DNA of 64,000 bases from Streptomyces roseifaciens (GTDB lineage: Bacteria > Actinomycetota > Actinomycetes > Streptomycetales > Streptomycetaceae), in contig NZ_LNBE01000004.1 of the NCBI RefSeq assembly GCF_001445655.1, positions 2,739,218 to 2,803,217 of the forward strand. Reading direction: 5' to 3'. Below the pieces are notes generated by a model. The model did not search any database, was not told the DNA's origin, and saw only the letters and a list, made by a program, of their open reading frames with translations. Shown here in pieces: positions 36,192-44,441 of this stretch (positions are counted from its first letter, which is position 1; each line of letters opens with the position of its first letter). The position numbers and the translations under genes were made by a program.

Positions 36192-38837
36192 GTGCGGAAG
36201 AAGCGGCTTGGGGGCGGCGGCGGACGGAAGCCGCGGGCCACGGCGGTGCCGGAGCGCACCGCCCGCGTACGTAACCGACTGACCGCCTCCGTCGCGGTCA
36301 TCGCCATCGCCGTGCTCGGCGCGAGCGCCTCCGGCGTCCGCGAGGCCTGGCGCGACCTCACCGAGGCCCGCCGCCTCGCCGCCCTCGCCACCGCCGACGG
36401 GTCGGCCCTCGCCCTCGCGCACTCCCTGGCCGACGAGCGCGACGCCATGGTGCAGTACGTGGCGGGCGGGCGCGCCGACTCCACCGGCGCGGGGCTCTCC
36501 GACCGCCAACGGGTCGCCCTGGACCGGCAGATCGAGCAGTTCCGGCCCGATGCGCCCGCGCCCGTCCGCGAACTCCTCGACGCCCTCCCGCACACCCGCC
36601 ACGAGGCCTACTCCGGCAAGGGCGACGCCATGGCCGCCTTCACCGCCTACACCCCCGCCGTCCAGGCCCTCCACGGCCTCGCGGACACCCTCGACCGGCA
36701 GGCCGGCGGCGGCGACTCCGCCGCGCTGCCGCCGCTCGCCCGCGCAACCGAGGCCGCCTCGGCCGGGCGCGGCCTGCTCCTGGGCGCCCTGGCCGCCCAG
36801 GGCCGCAAGCCCGAGCTGGCCGCCGCGGCCCAGCGCGCCGACACCCGCACCCAGGACGCCCTGGCCGACTTCCGGCGCCTCGCCCCCGCCGCCGCCCGCG
36901 ACGCCTACGCCGAGGCCGTCACCGGCCCCGACGTCACCGCGGCCCAGGGCCACCTCGGCCGCCTCGCCAGGAGCCAGGCGGCCGGCGAGCTCGCCACCCA
37001 GCCGGCCGAGCCCGTCCGCTCGGCCCTCACCACCCGCCTCCAGCGCATGCGCGGCGTCGAGACCGCCCTCGCCGAGAACGAGGCACCCCGCCTGGAGGCC
37101 CTGCGCCACGAGGCCATGACCGAGCTGGAGCGGCGGGTGATGACCGCCGCGCTGTGCCTGTTCGTCGCCCTGCTCACCGGCATCTGGTCCACCCGCTCGG
37201 TGACCCGCCCGCTCGGCGCCGTGCGGCTGGGCACCCGCCGCGTGAGCACCGACCCGGTGACCGAGGAGCCCATCGCCTTCAAGGGCCGCGACGACGAGTT
37301 CGCCGAGACGGCCCGGGCCGTCAACCACCTCCAGGGCAAGTTCCGCCGCCAGCAGGGCCGCATCGCCGCCCTCGAAGGCGAGCGCACCCGCCTGATCGCC
37401 GCCCGCCAGGACGCCGCCGACGAGCGCGACTCCCTGCGCGCCGAGCAGCAGCGGCTGACCGAGCGGCTCGCCGCGCTGCCCGCCGAGCAGCCCGGCGGCC
37501 GGGCGGGCGAGACGGGCATCCTCGTTGGCCTCTCGCTGCGCACTCTCGGCCTGGTCGAGCGCCAACTGGCCGTCATCGAGGGCATGGAGGCCCACGAGGC
37601 CGACCCCGAGCGCCTCGAAACGCTCTTCAAGCTCGACCACCTCGCCACCCGCATGCGCCGCAACAGCGAGAACCTGCTCGTCCTCGCCGGCGCCGAGAGC
37701 GGCACCGGCCGCGCGGGCCCCGTCCCCCTGCTCGACGTCCTGCGGGCGGCCGTCGGCGAGACCGAGCGCTACCAGCGCGTGCGCATCCAGTCCCTGCCGC
37801 CGCACGCCCGCCTCGCCGGCTTCGCCTCCGAGGACGTGAGCCACCTCGTCGCCGAACTGCTGGAGAACGCCACCGCGTTCTCCCCGCCGGACGCCCAGGT
37901 CCAGGTCTCCGCCTGGCACCTGGAGGGCGGCGAGATCGTGCTCTGCGTCCAGGACGAGGGCATCGGCATGGCCCCCGAGCGGCTCGCCGAGGTCAACACC
38001 CTGCTGGCCGACCCCGACCCCGCCTGCCCCCCGCTGCCGGCCGCCGACCACGCCGGCCGGGCCGACGGCGCGGGCCGCTCCGGGCGTGCGGCGCAGTCGC
38101 CGCTCGGCCTCGGCCTCTACGTCGTCGCCCGGCTCGCCCTCCGGCACGGGGTGCGCGTCCAGCTGCGCGAGCAGACCACCGGCGGGGTCGCCGCGGTCGT
38201 GGTGCTGCCCGTGAGCCTGCTGCCCGCCGGCCCCCCGGCCGTCACCGGCCTGGGCGACACCCCGCCCGTCCCGGGCGCCGCGGCCGTCCCGCAGGTCCAC
38301 CTCCCCGGCTCCATCGCCGAGGCCAACTCGCATACGCTGCGCGGCCGCCCCCAGCAGGGCCACCGGCCGCCCGGCGCCCACGCGGCACCCGGGCCCGTCC
38401 ACCCGGCGGACCCGCCCGCCGCCGCGCCCGGCGGCCCCGTGGAGCCCGTGCCGCCCGCGGAGTCGACGATGCAGCTCACCGGCTTCACGGAGGCGCCGCC
38501 GTCCGTGCCGTCGCCGCCCGCGTCGACGGGGCGCCACGCCCGCCCGGCCGCGCCCCCCGCGGCCGCGGCCCCACCCGCCGACGGCCCCGGCACCGGACTT
38601 CCCAACGGCACCGCCCTGCCCAAGCGCACCCCCAAGGTCGTCGCCCAGCGCCCCGCCCCCCAGCGGGTGCGCCAGGGCGTGGACGCGGAGGCGCTGCGGC
38701 GCAAGCTGGCCGGCTTCCAGCGCGGCGCGGCCGACGGACGGCGGGACGCCCGGGCCGAGCTGGCCGGGCGCGAGACACAACGGAATCAAGCGGGCCCGCC
38801 GGACGCCGGCGGCACCCCCGAGGAGGCACGCGGTTGA
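36192..38837 (+). CDS. Conservon sensor histidine kinase-like protein CvnA
   Basis: 881 residues. Membrane helix near residues 28-47 (RLTASVAVIAIAVLGAS), a long mostly helical extracytoplasmic domain of the nitrate/nitrite-sensing type (ALAHSLADERDAMVQYVAGG), second membrane helix VMTAALCLFVALLTGIWS, HAMP-like segment, coiled coil, and an HATPase domain with ELLENATAFSPP, CVQDEGIGM and LGLGLYVVARLA. There is no clear phosphorylatable His block, as is usual for CvnA. A ~190-residue Pro/Ala-rich tail ends the protein. GTG start. Its stop overlaps the cvnB TTG. First gene of a conservon; expected to signal through CvnB-D. Confidence 0.9.
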   Translation: MRKKRLGGGGGRKPRATAVPERTARVRNRLTASVAVIAIAVLGASASGVREAWRDLTEARRLAALATADGSALALAHSLADERDAMVQYVAGGRADSTGAGLSDRQRVALDRQIEQFRPDAPAPVRELLDALPHTRHEAYSGKGDAMAAFTAYTPAVQALHGLADTLDRQAGGGDSAALPPLARATEAASAGRGLLLGALAAQGRKPELAAAAQRADTRTQDALADFRRLAPAAARDAYAEAVTGPDVTAAQGHLGRLARSQAAGELATQPAEPVRSALTTRLQRMRGVETALAENEAPRLEALRHEAMTELERRVMTAALCLFVALLTGIWSTRSVTRPLGAVRLGTRRVSTDPVTEEPIAFKGRDDEFAETARAVNHLQGKFRRQQGRIAALEGERTRLIAARQDAADERDSLRAEQQRLTERLAALPAEQPGGRAGETGILVGLSLRTLGLVERQLAVIEGMEAHEADPERLETLFKLDHLATRMRRNSENLLVLAGAESGTGRAGPVPLLDVLRAAVGETERYQRVRIQSLPPHARLAGFASEDVSHLVAELLENATAFSPPDAQVQVSAWHLEGGEIVLCVQDEGIGMAPERLAEVNTLLADPDPACPPLPAADHAGRADGAGRSGRAAQSPLGLGLYVVARLALRHGVRVQLREQTTGGVAAVVVLPVSLLPAGPPAVTGLGDTPPVPGAAAVPQVHLPGSIAEANSHTLRGRPQQGHRPPGAHAAPGPVHPADPPAAAPGGPVEPVPPAESTMQLTGFTEAPPSVPSPPASTGRHARPAAPPAAAAPPADGPGTGLPNGTALPKRTPKVVAQRPAPQRVRQGVDAEALRRKLAGFQRGAADGRRDARAELAGRETQRNQAGPPDAGGTPEEARG

Positions 38838-39343
38838 CTGCATTCCCCCGGGGGGCGACCCCCGTATCCCCCGTCGGCCCCGTCTCCTACGGACTGAGCC
38901 ACGAAGCCCGCAACCTGCACTGGCTGCTGATCAACCTGGTGGAGGAGGTGCCCGGAGTGCGGTCCGTCGCCGTCGTGTCCTCGGACGGGCTGCTGCTGCT
39001 CTCCTCCGACCCCCGCATGGCCCACCGCGGTGAGAGACCGGAGAGTCCGCGCGGCTCCACCGCCGACCTCGCCACCATCGTCGCGGGCCTGGGCAGCCTG
39101 ACGACCGGTGCGGCGTGCCTGATGGACGGCGGCTTCGTCAAGCAGACCATGGTCGCGATGGACGAGGGCAGCCTGTTCGTGATGACCATCAGCGACGGCT
39201 CGCTCCTGGGCGTCCACGCCGAACCCGACTGCGACATGGGCGTCGTCGCCTACCACATGGCCCTGTTCGTCGGCCGGGCCGGGCACGTCCTCACCCCCGA
39301 ACTCCGCAGGGAGCTGCGGCAGTCGGTGGAGGCAGTCGGATGA
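38834..39343 (+). CDS. Roadblock/LC7 domain protein CvnB
   Basis: 169 residues with TTG start overlapping the cvnA stop (TTGA), preceded by GAGGAGG. The Roadblock/LC7 fold is seen in LINLVEEVPGVRSVAVVSSD, LLLLSSDP, DLATIVAGLGSLTTGAACL, KQTMVAMDEGSLFVMTI and YHMALFVG. In conservons CvnB works with CvnC and CvnD as a GTPase-associated complex, like MglB with MglA. It has a ~25-residue N-terminal tail before SHEARNLHWLL. Next gene cvnC overlaps by ATGA. Confidence 0.93.
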   Translation: MTAFPRGATPVSPVGPVSYGLSHEARNLHWLLINLVEEVPGVRSVAVVSSDGLLLLSSDPRMAHRGERPESPRGSTADLATIVAGLGSLTTGAACLMDGGFVKQTMVAMDEGSLFVMTISDGSLLGVHAEPDCDMGVVAYHMALFVGRAGHVLTPELRRELRQSVEAVG

Positions 39344-39735
39344 CGGCCTCCACCGCCGCCTGCGGCAAGCCGGCGCGCGTCCGCCCCTACTCGCTCACCG
39401 GCGGGCGCCCCCGCCGGTGCCGGCTGCTGCTCGTGGAGACGTTCGTCGCGGCGCTCGACACCCCCGGGGACCCCGCGGGCACCGGACCGCACGGCGACGC
39501 CGGCCCCGGCGCCCGCGTGCCGCCCGAGGCCCGCGCCATCCTGGACCTGTGCCACCGGCTGCGGTCGGTCGCGGAGATCGCCGCCCTGCTGCGGATGCCG
39601 CTCGGCGCGGTCCGGGTCCTCCTGCTCGAACTGGCCGAGCAGGGCCGGGTGCGCGTCTTCGACACCGCGCACGGCACGGACCGGCCGGACCGCGCGCTGC
39701 TGGAGAGGGTGCGGGATGCACTCCACCGACTGTGA
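39340..39735 (+). CDS. DUF742 protein CvnC
   Basis: 131 residues. N-terminal VRPYSLTGGRPRR is the DUF742 signature, followed by a central variable part and a winged-helix-like end (ILDLCHRLRSVAEIAALL, LGAVRVLLLELAEQGRV). ATG overlaps the cvnB stop by ATGA. The coding end from 39693 on lies in the left arm of a 192-bp perfect palindrome, but cvnC itself terminates normally (DALHRL then stop). Its product bridges the Roadblock and GTPase proteins in conservon complexes. Overlaps the proposed cvnD start by 20 nt. Confidence 0.88.
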   Translation: MTASTAACGKPARVRPYSLTGGRPRRCRLLLVETFVAALDTPGDPAGTGPHGDAGPGARVPPEARAILDLCHRLRSVAEIAALLRMPLGAVRVLLLELAEQGRVRVFDTAHGTDRPDRALLERVRDALHRL

Positions 39736-39884
39736 CGAACGCCCGGAACCCCGGCGTCCGGAGCCTTGCCCCCCGGCCGCCGCCCCCGCGGGGGCGGCGG
39801 CCGGGGGGCAAGGCTCCGGACGCCGGGGTTCCGGGCGTTCGTCACAGTCGGTGGAGTGCATCCCGCACCCTCTCCAGCAGCGCG
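39693..39884. repeat. 192-bp perfect palindrome across the cvnC-cvnD boundary
   Basis: Two 96-bp arms meet with no loop at 39788/39789. The left arm covers the end of cvnC and the cvnD start; the right arm is its exact reverse complement and is followed by a run of 11 G. Perfect zero-loop palindromes this long are unstable in cells, so a fold-back artefact is suspected. Confidence 0.95.
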
Positions 39885-40603
39885 GGGGGGGGGGAGGAGG
39901 GGACCGGGGCCGACCGAAGGTGGTCTTGCCGACGCCGAAGCCGCCCGCCACGACGATCTTCGTGGCGAGGGGGGCGCGGGTACGGTCGGTCTGCCAGGCG
40001 CGCGGCGCGTCGTCGGCGGCGACGGCGCCGCGCGCCTGGCAGACCGACCGTACCCGCGCCCCCCTCGCCACGAAGATCGTCGTGGCGGGGGGGGTCGGGG
40101 GCGGCAAGACCCCCTTCGTCGGCTCGGTCTCCGAGATCACACCGCTGCGCACCGAGGCGGTGATGACGGCCGCGGCGGCCGGCCTCGACGACGCCACCGC
40201 CACCCCCGCCAAGCGCACCACCACCGTCGCCATGGACTTCGGGCGCCTCACGCTCGACGCCGACCTCGTGCTCTACCTCTTCGGCACACCGGGCCAGAAA
40301 CGATTCTGGTTCATGTGGGACGACCTGGTGCGCGGCGCGATCGGCGCCGTCGTCCTGGCCGACACCCGCCGCCTCGCCGAGTCCTTCGCCGCCCTCGACT
40401 ACTTCGAGACCGCCGGCCTGCCCTACATCGTCGCGGTCAACCACTTCGAGGGCGCCGACCGCTACGCTCCCGAGGCCGTGCACGAGGCGCTCGCGCTGCC
40501 GCCGCCCGTGCCGGTGGTGACCATGGACGCCCGGAAGCGGATCACGGTCGTCGACACCCTGCTGGCCCTGGTCGGCCGGGCGCTCGAGACCCTGCCCGAG
40601 TGA
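39716..40603 (+). CDS. ATP/GTP-binding protein CvnD, sequence probably corrupted in its first third
   Basis: Small GTPase of the conservon. From residue ~115 the protein is normal: KIVVAGG...GKT P-loop, SVSEITPLRTE, TVAMDFGRL (switch II region), LFGTPGQKRFWFMWDDLV, GAVVLADTRRL, PYIVAVNHFEG. The assembled N-terminus is not: between the ATG (MHSTDCDERPEP) and the P-loop lie two inverted-repeat arms and a G-run coding Gly stretches. The P-loop itself reads GGVGGGKTPF, whereas the reverse arm encodes GGFGVGKTTF, the family sequence. The frame stays open, but I believe the true protein is shorter. Start overlaps cvnC by 20 nt. Confidence 0.7.
   Translation: MHSTDCDERPEPRRPEPCPPAAAPAGAAAGGQGSGRRGSGRSSQSVECIPHPLQQRGGGGGGDRGRPKVVLPTPKPPATTIFVARGARVRSVCQARGASSAATAPRAWQTDRTRAPLATKIVVAGGVGGGKTPFVGSVSEITPLRTEAVMTAAAAGLDDATATPAKRTTTVAMDFGRLTLDADLVLYLFGTPGQKRFWFMWDDLVRGAIGAVVLADTRRLAESFAALDYFETAGLPYIVAVNHFEGADRYAPEAVHEALALPPPVPVVTMDARKRITVVDTLLALVGRALETLPE
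39944..40089. repeat. Second long inverted repeat in cvnD (65-bp arms, 16-nt loop)
   Basis: Perfect arms 39944-40008 and 40025-40089. Outside the perfect arms the match continues imperfectly for about 40 bp more on each side, through the P-loop codons. The left, antisense arm holds the more normal version of that coding sequence. Confidence 0.95.
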
Positions 40604-40613
40604 GGAGCGACCC

Positions 40614-41867
40614 GTGCGACGGATCCTCATCGCCGGGGCCGGCCAGTCCGGCCTCCAACTGGCCCTCGGCCTGCAGTTCCACGGCTACGACGTCACGCTG
40701 ATGTCCAACCGCACGTCCGAAGAGATACGTTCCGGCCGGGTGACGTCCACCCAGTGCATGTTCGCCACCGCCCTGCGCCACGAGCACGAGCTCGGGCTCG
40801 GCTTCTGGGCCGCCGCCGCCCCGCGCATCGAGGGGGTCGGCGTCTCCGTCGCCGAGCCGGCCCCGGGCGGGCACCGGCGCGCCGTCGACTGGCTCGGCCT
40901 GCTCGACGGCTGCGCCCAGTCCGTGGACCAGCGGCTGAAGATGTCCGGCTGGCTGGACACCTTCGCCGAGCGCGGCGGCCGGCTGGTCGTCCACGCCGCC
41001 GCCGTCTCCGACCTGGACGCCCTCGCGGGCCACTACGACCTGGTGCTCGTCGCCACCGGCAAGGGCGAGCTCGCGGAGCTCTTCGACCGCGACCCCGCCC
41101 GCTCCCCGCACACCGTCCCGCAGCGGGCCCTCTCCGTCGCCTACGTGCACGGGCTCGGGCCCCGGCCCGAACACCCGGGCACCGAGGCGGTGCGCTGCAA
41201 CCTGGTCCCGGGCGCCGGGGAGCTGTTCGTCCTGCCGACGCTGACCGTCTCCGGCCGCGCCGACGTCCTGTTCTGGGAGGCCGTCCCGGACGGCCCGCTG
41301 GACGTCTTCCAGGACCAGCCCGGCCCGGGCGAGCACCTGGCGCGCACCCTGGAGCTGATGGAGCACTACGTCCCGTGGGAGTACGCCCGCGCGACCCGCG
41401 TCGAGCTCACGGACGCCCACGCCACCCTGGCCGGCCGCTACACCCCGGCCGTGCGCGACCCCGTCGGCCGGCTGCCGTCGGGCGGCGTGGTCCTCGGCGT
41501 CGGTGACGCGGTCGTCGCCGACGACCCCGTCACCGGGCAGGGCGCCAACTCCGCCGCGAAGTTCGCCGCCGCCTACCTCGCGGCGATCGTGCAGCACGGC
41601 GAGAAGCCCTTCGACGCCGCGTGGATGCGCACGGCGTTCGACCGCCACTGGGCCACGGCCCGGCACGCCACCGCCTGGACCCACGCGATGCTCGCGCCAC
41701 GGCAGCCGGCGCACGTACGGGAGCTGCTGGCGGCCGCGGCCGGCCTCCAGCCGGTCGCCGACCGCATCGCCAACGGCTTCGACGACCCTGCCGACTTCGC
41801 GGGCTACTTCTACGAGCCGGAGCAGGCGGCGGCCTACGTGGCGGAGGCGGAGAAGGCGGCCGGCTGA
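40614..41867 (+). CDS. Styrene monooxygenase-like FAD-dependent oxidoreductase
   Basis: 417 residues. FAD-binding Rossmann start RILIAGAGQSGLQLALGL (GxGxxG), then RVTSTQCMF and a second nucleotide motif in LVATGKGELAELF; the later DGVAD-type segment GVVLGVGDAVVADDPVTGQG contains the conserved GD. This is the StyA-type group of flavoprotein monooxygenases or their close relatives, needing reduced FAD from a partner reductase, none of which is seen here. GTG start with GAGGAG overlapping the cvnD stop region (10-bp gap), so it is the last gene of the conservon operon. Substrate unknown. Confidence 0.87.
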   Translation: MRRILIAGAGQSGLQLALGLQFHGYDVTLMSNRTSEEIRSGRVTSTQCMFATALRHEHELGLGFWAAAAPRIEGVGVSVAEPAPGGHRRAVDWLGLLDGCAQSVDQRLKMSGWLDTFAERGGRLVVHAAAVSDLDALAGHYDLVLVATGKGELAELFDRDPARSPHTVPQRALSVAYVHGLGPRPEHPGTEAVRCNLVPGAGELFVLPTLTVSGRADVLFWEAVPDGPLDVFQDQPGPGEHLARTLELMEHYVPWEYARATRVELTDAHATLAGRYTPAVRDPVGRLPSGGVVLGVGDAVVADDPVTGQGANSAAKFAAAYLAAIVQHGEKPFDAAWMRTAFDRHWATARHATAWTHAMLAPRQPAHVRELLAAAAGLQPVADRIANGFDDPADFAGYFYEPEQAAAYVAEAEKAAG

Positions 41868-41889
41868 CCGATCGCCCCGCCCCCCCGCG

Positions 41890-43056
41890 TCACGCCCTCG
41901 ACGGCGCCTCCGCCGACCCGTAGCCGGTGTCGGAGCCGGACAGGGCGCCCTCCGGCATCGGCGGCGGCACGTACCTCCGCAGCGGCTCCTCGTCCGCGTC
42001 CGGCCGCACGGCCCCGAGCAGCGGGTTGGCGGCGATCGGCGAGACCTTCACGGTGCCGCCGGGCCGGGGCGACTGCATCACCAGGCCGTGGCCGATGTAG
42101 AGCGCGACGTGCGTCGCACCTTCGAAGTAGATCACCAGGTCGCCGGGGCGCAGCTCGTCCAGCGGGACCCTCGGCAGCGTCCTCCACTGCTCCTGGCTGG
42201 TGCGCGGGATGGTGTCGCCCGCGTGGGCCCAGGCCTGGGAGGTGAGCCCGGAGCAGTCGAAGGCGTCCGGCCCCTCCGCGCCCCACACGTACGGCTTGCC
42301 GAACTGCCGGAAGGCGTAGGCGATGGCCCTGCCGCCCGAGGCGGAGGGCCTGGACGAGCCGCTGAGCCGGCCCGAGGAGAGCAGCGTGCGCTGGGCCTCG
42401 CCGATGTTCTTCTGCTCCAGGTGCTGGACCTCGGCGAGCTGCGTGCCGGTCAGCGAGGCGAGCATCTTCTCGACCTCGCCGAGGCGCTTCCTGACGGCGT
42501 CGCGCTGCCGCTTCTGCCGCGCCGCGAGCACCTGCTGCTCGTTGAGGGCGGCCCGGGCCCGGGCCGCCACGTCCGACGCGTACTTCTCGCCCTTCGCGAG
42601 GCGGCCGACGGTGGCCGCCCGCTGCCCGGCGGCGCGCTGGATCCGGTGGCCCCTGTCGAGCGCCTGCTGCGGGTCGGAGCTGAGGAAGACGGAGACGTAC
42701 GGGGCGAGGGTGCCGCTCATGCCCTGGTACTGCTCCCGGGCGAGCCGGCCGGCGGCGTCGCGGCTGCCGGTGAGGGCCACGCGGGCGGTGGCGAGCTCGT
42801 CGTTGAGCTCGTCGACCCGCTTCTGCTGGACCTTGAGCTTCTCCTCGGTCGCGTTGTAGGCCTCGGTGGCCTCCTCGGCCTTCCGGTAGAGGGACTGCAG
42901 CCGGGAGAGCAGGCTGCCGACGGACTGGCGGGACGGGCGGGACCGCTCGGGCGGCTCGCCGGGCGCGGCCGCGGACAGGGGCGCGGGCAGTGCGAGCGAC
43001 ACGGCGCCGGCCATCAGCGCCGCCGTGCAGACAGAACGCGCGAACCGTCCTGACAC
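41890..43056 (-). CDS. Secreted NlpC/P60 (C40) peptidoglycan hydrolase
   Basis: 388 residues, GTG start with GGAGGT upstream. Signal peptide (ARSVCTAALMAGAVSLALPAPLSA), a long coiled coil (about 45-230, AYNATEEKLKVQQKRVDELND), then the NlpC/P60 domain: AYAFRQFGKPYVWGAEGPDAFDCSGL with the catalytic Cys, HAGDTIPRTSQEQW, GDLVIYFEGATHVALYIG with the catalytic His. The Cys-His-polar triad is complete. It is an RpfC/RipA-type endopeptidase cutting peptide stems in cell wall remodelling. Convergent with the flavoprotein gene. The coiled coil may regulate activity by self-inhibition. Confidence 0.92.
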   Translation of the reverse strand: MSGRFARSVCTAALMAGAVSLALPAPLSAAAPGEPPERSRPSRQSVGSLLSRLQSLYRKAEEATEAYNATEEKLKVQQKRVDELNDELATARVALTGSRDAAGRLAREQYQGMSGTLAPYVSVFLSSDPQQALDRGHRIQRAAGQRAATVGRLAKGEKYASDVAARARAALNEQQVLAARQKRQRDAVRKRLGEVEKMLASLTGTQLAEVQHLEQKNIGEAQRTLLSSGRLSGSSRPSASGGRAIAYAFRQFGKPYVWGAEGPDAFDCSGLTSQAWAHAGDTIPRTSQEQWRTLPRVPLDELRPGDLVIYFEGATHVALYIGHGLVMQSPRPGGTVKVSPIAANPLLGAVRPDADEEPLRRYVPPPMPEGALSGSDTGYGSAEAPSRA

Positions 43057-43248
43057 GAGCTCACCTCCGGTGTGGGGCGTGATCGTTTACCAGGTGAGGA
43101 TCGTTCCACGTGCGGTCCTATTTATGTGGGCGATGTGGGCGAATCCGCCTAACCTGCTCACCCTTGGGTTGCCGGGCGTCACCCGGCCGGCGGCCCCGCG
43201 CCCGCCCGCGTGCCCCGGATGCCGCCCGCGGGCGCCCTTGCGGACGGC

Positions 43249-43536
43249 TCAGGCGTCCGCTCCGGGGCGCGGCCGCTTCGTCCACGGCCACTTCGGGCCG
43301 CGCTCCGGGCGGCGCCCCTCCGGGTCGTAGACGTACTTCCAGCCCTTGTGCAGCCCCAGGCGGCGCGTCGTGCCCGCCTGGACGCGGTGGTAGACGAGGA
43401 CCGTCGGGGCCCCGCCGTGCTCGTCCGGCACCGGGACCTCGTAGACCTTGGGCGGGTGCCCGGTGTGTCCCAGCAGTACCGGCAGTACGCGCCCGTCCAG
43501 GGGGCCGCCCACGAAAGGCGTATCTTCGCTTCTCAC
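43249..43536 (-). CDS. Hypothetical 95-aa protein
   Basis: Short soluble protein from GTG ([22 protein letters not shown]) with a compact beta-rich middle ([23 protein letters not shown]) and a basic, tryptophan-containing end ([24 protein letters not shown]). GC3 is high and codon usage is good, so it is real. The FVGGPLDGR opening is familiar from small actinobacterial and phage proteins of unknown function. Faces the same way as the TetR gene upstream, 48 bp away. Role unknown. Confidence 0.7.
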   Translation of the reverse strand: MRSEDTPFVGGPLDGRVLPVLLGHTGHPPKVYEVPVPDEHGGAPTVLVYHRVQAGTTRRLGLHKGWKYVYDPEGRRPERGPKWPWTKRPRPGADA

Positions 43537-43584
43537 GGGTCCAGTGTCCGTCAGGCCGGGGCGTCGGCCCGCGGACGTACCGCA

Positions 43585-44337
43585 TCAGAGCAGGTGCGCC
43601 GCATCCGACACCACCGGAATGACCTGGCGGGCCAGGCGCCCCACGGGCCCTTCCGCACGCTCCAGCGCCAGCGCCGCACGGGTGACCTCGGCCGTCTGCG
43701 GGTCGCTCGCCGACGTGGCCGTCAGCAGCGCCACGAAGTGGTCGACGAGCCAGTCGCGCAGCTCCTCGACCGGGGGCTGCTTGCCCTCGTCCAGCCAGAT
43801 AAGGGAGGCCGCCTCCACGGCCGTGATCCAGGTGCGGACCATCATGCGCAGCCGGGGGCCCGGCTCCGGCACCTGCAGGTGCTTGAGGATCTGCGCGGCG
43901 GCGGCCCGGCGCACGCCGTCCACGATCGCGCCCGTGCGGGAGGTCTCGGCGACGCTGCCGCCCTGCAGCAGCGCGCCGAACCCGGCGTCGTGCTCGTCCA
44001 CGAACGTCAGGTAGCGGTCGAGGACGGCGGCCAGGCGGCCGGTGAGGGGGCCGGTCCGCGGCTCGGCGAAGCACAGCTCCAGGTCGTCGGCGGCGCTGCG
44101 CAGCGCCGTCTCGTACAGCTGGGGCTTGCCCCCGGGGAAGTAGCGGTACACGAGCGGCCTCGACACCTTGGCGGCCGCCGCGACGTCGTCCAGGGAGACG
44201 TCCTCCGGGGCGTGGTGGGCGAAGAGCACGAGGGCGGCGGCGATCAGCTGGGTGCGGCGTTCCTCGACGCTGAGTCTGCGGTAGGCGGGGCGGGCGGACG
44301 GAGTCGGTGCTGCCGGGGCGGTTCCGCTGCCGTTCAT
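43585..44337 (-). CDS. TetR/AcrR-family transcriptional regulator
   Basis: 250 residues. DNA-binding domain LSVEERRTQLIAAALVLFAHH, DVSLDDVAAAAKVSRPLVYRYFPGGKPQLYE, then a larger C-terminal ligand domain (AVLDRYLTFVDEHDAGFGALL). ATG start; a Pro/Ala-rich 20-residue tail precedes the HTH. It lies immediately downstream of the AurF-like diiron gene on the same strand (104 bp) and beyond it lies the divergent ferritin-like gene, so it probably controls the diiron pair, which often travel with such a regulator in actinobacteria (inference). Confidence 0.92.
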   Translation of the reverse strand: MNGSGTAPAAPTPSARPAYRRLSVEERRTQLIAAALVLFAHHAPEDVSLDDVAAAAKVSRPLVYRYFPGGKPQLYETALRSAADDLELCFAEPRTGPLTGRLAAVLDRYLTFVDEHDAGFGALLQGGSVAETSRTGAIVDGVRRAAAAQILKHLQVPEPGPRLRMMVRTWITAVEAASLIWLDEGKQPPVEELRDWLVDHFVALLTATSASDPQTAEVTRAALALERAEGPVGRLARQVIPVVSDAAHLL

Positions 44338-44441
44338 GCAGGGCAGCGTAACGGTGTCGCCGCGGGTGCTCCGCCCCCGCCGTCCGGGCCGGACCTGCTC
44401 GGGAAGGTTCGGGCCGGGAGCGCGGGCAGGGTCCGGGAGGG

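Noticed and set aside
39842..40630. 262-aa minus-strand frame over cvnD
   Set aside because: Antisense product of the inverted repeats; it contains the correct P-loop DNA only because the arm is reversed.
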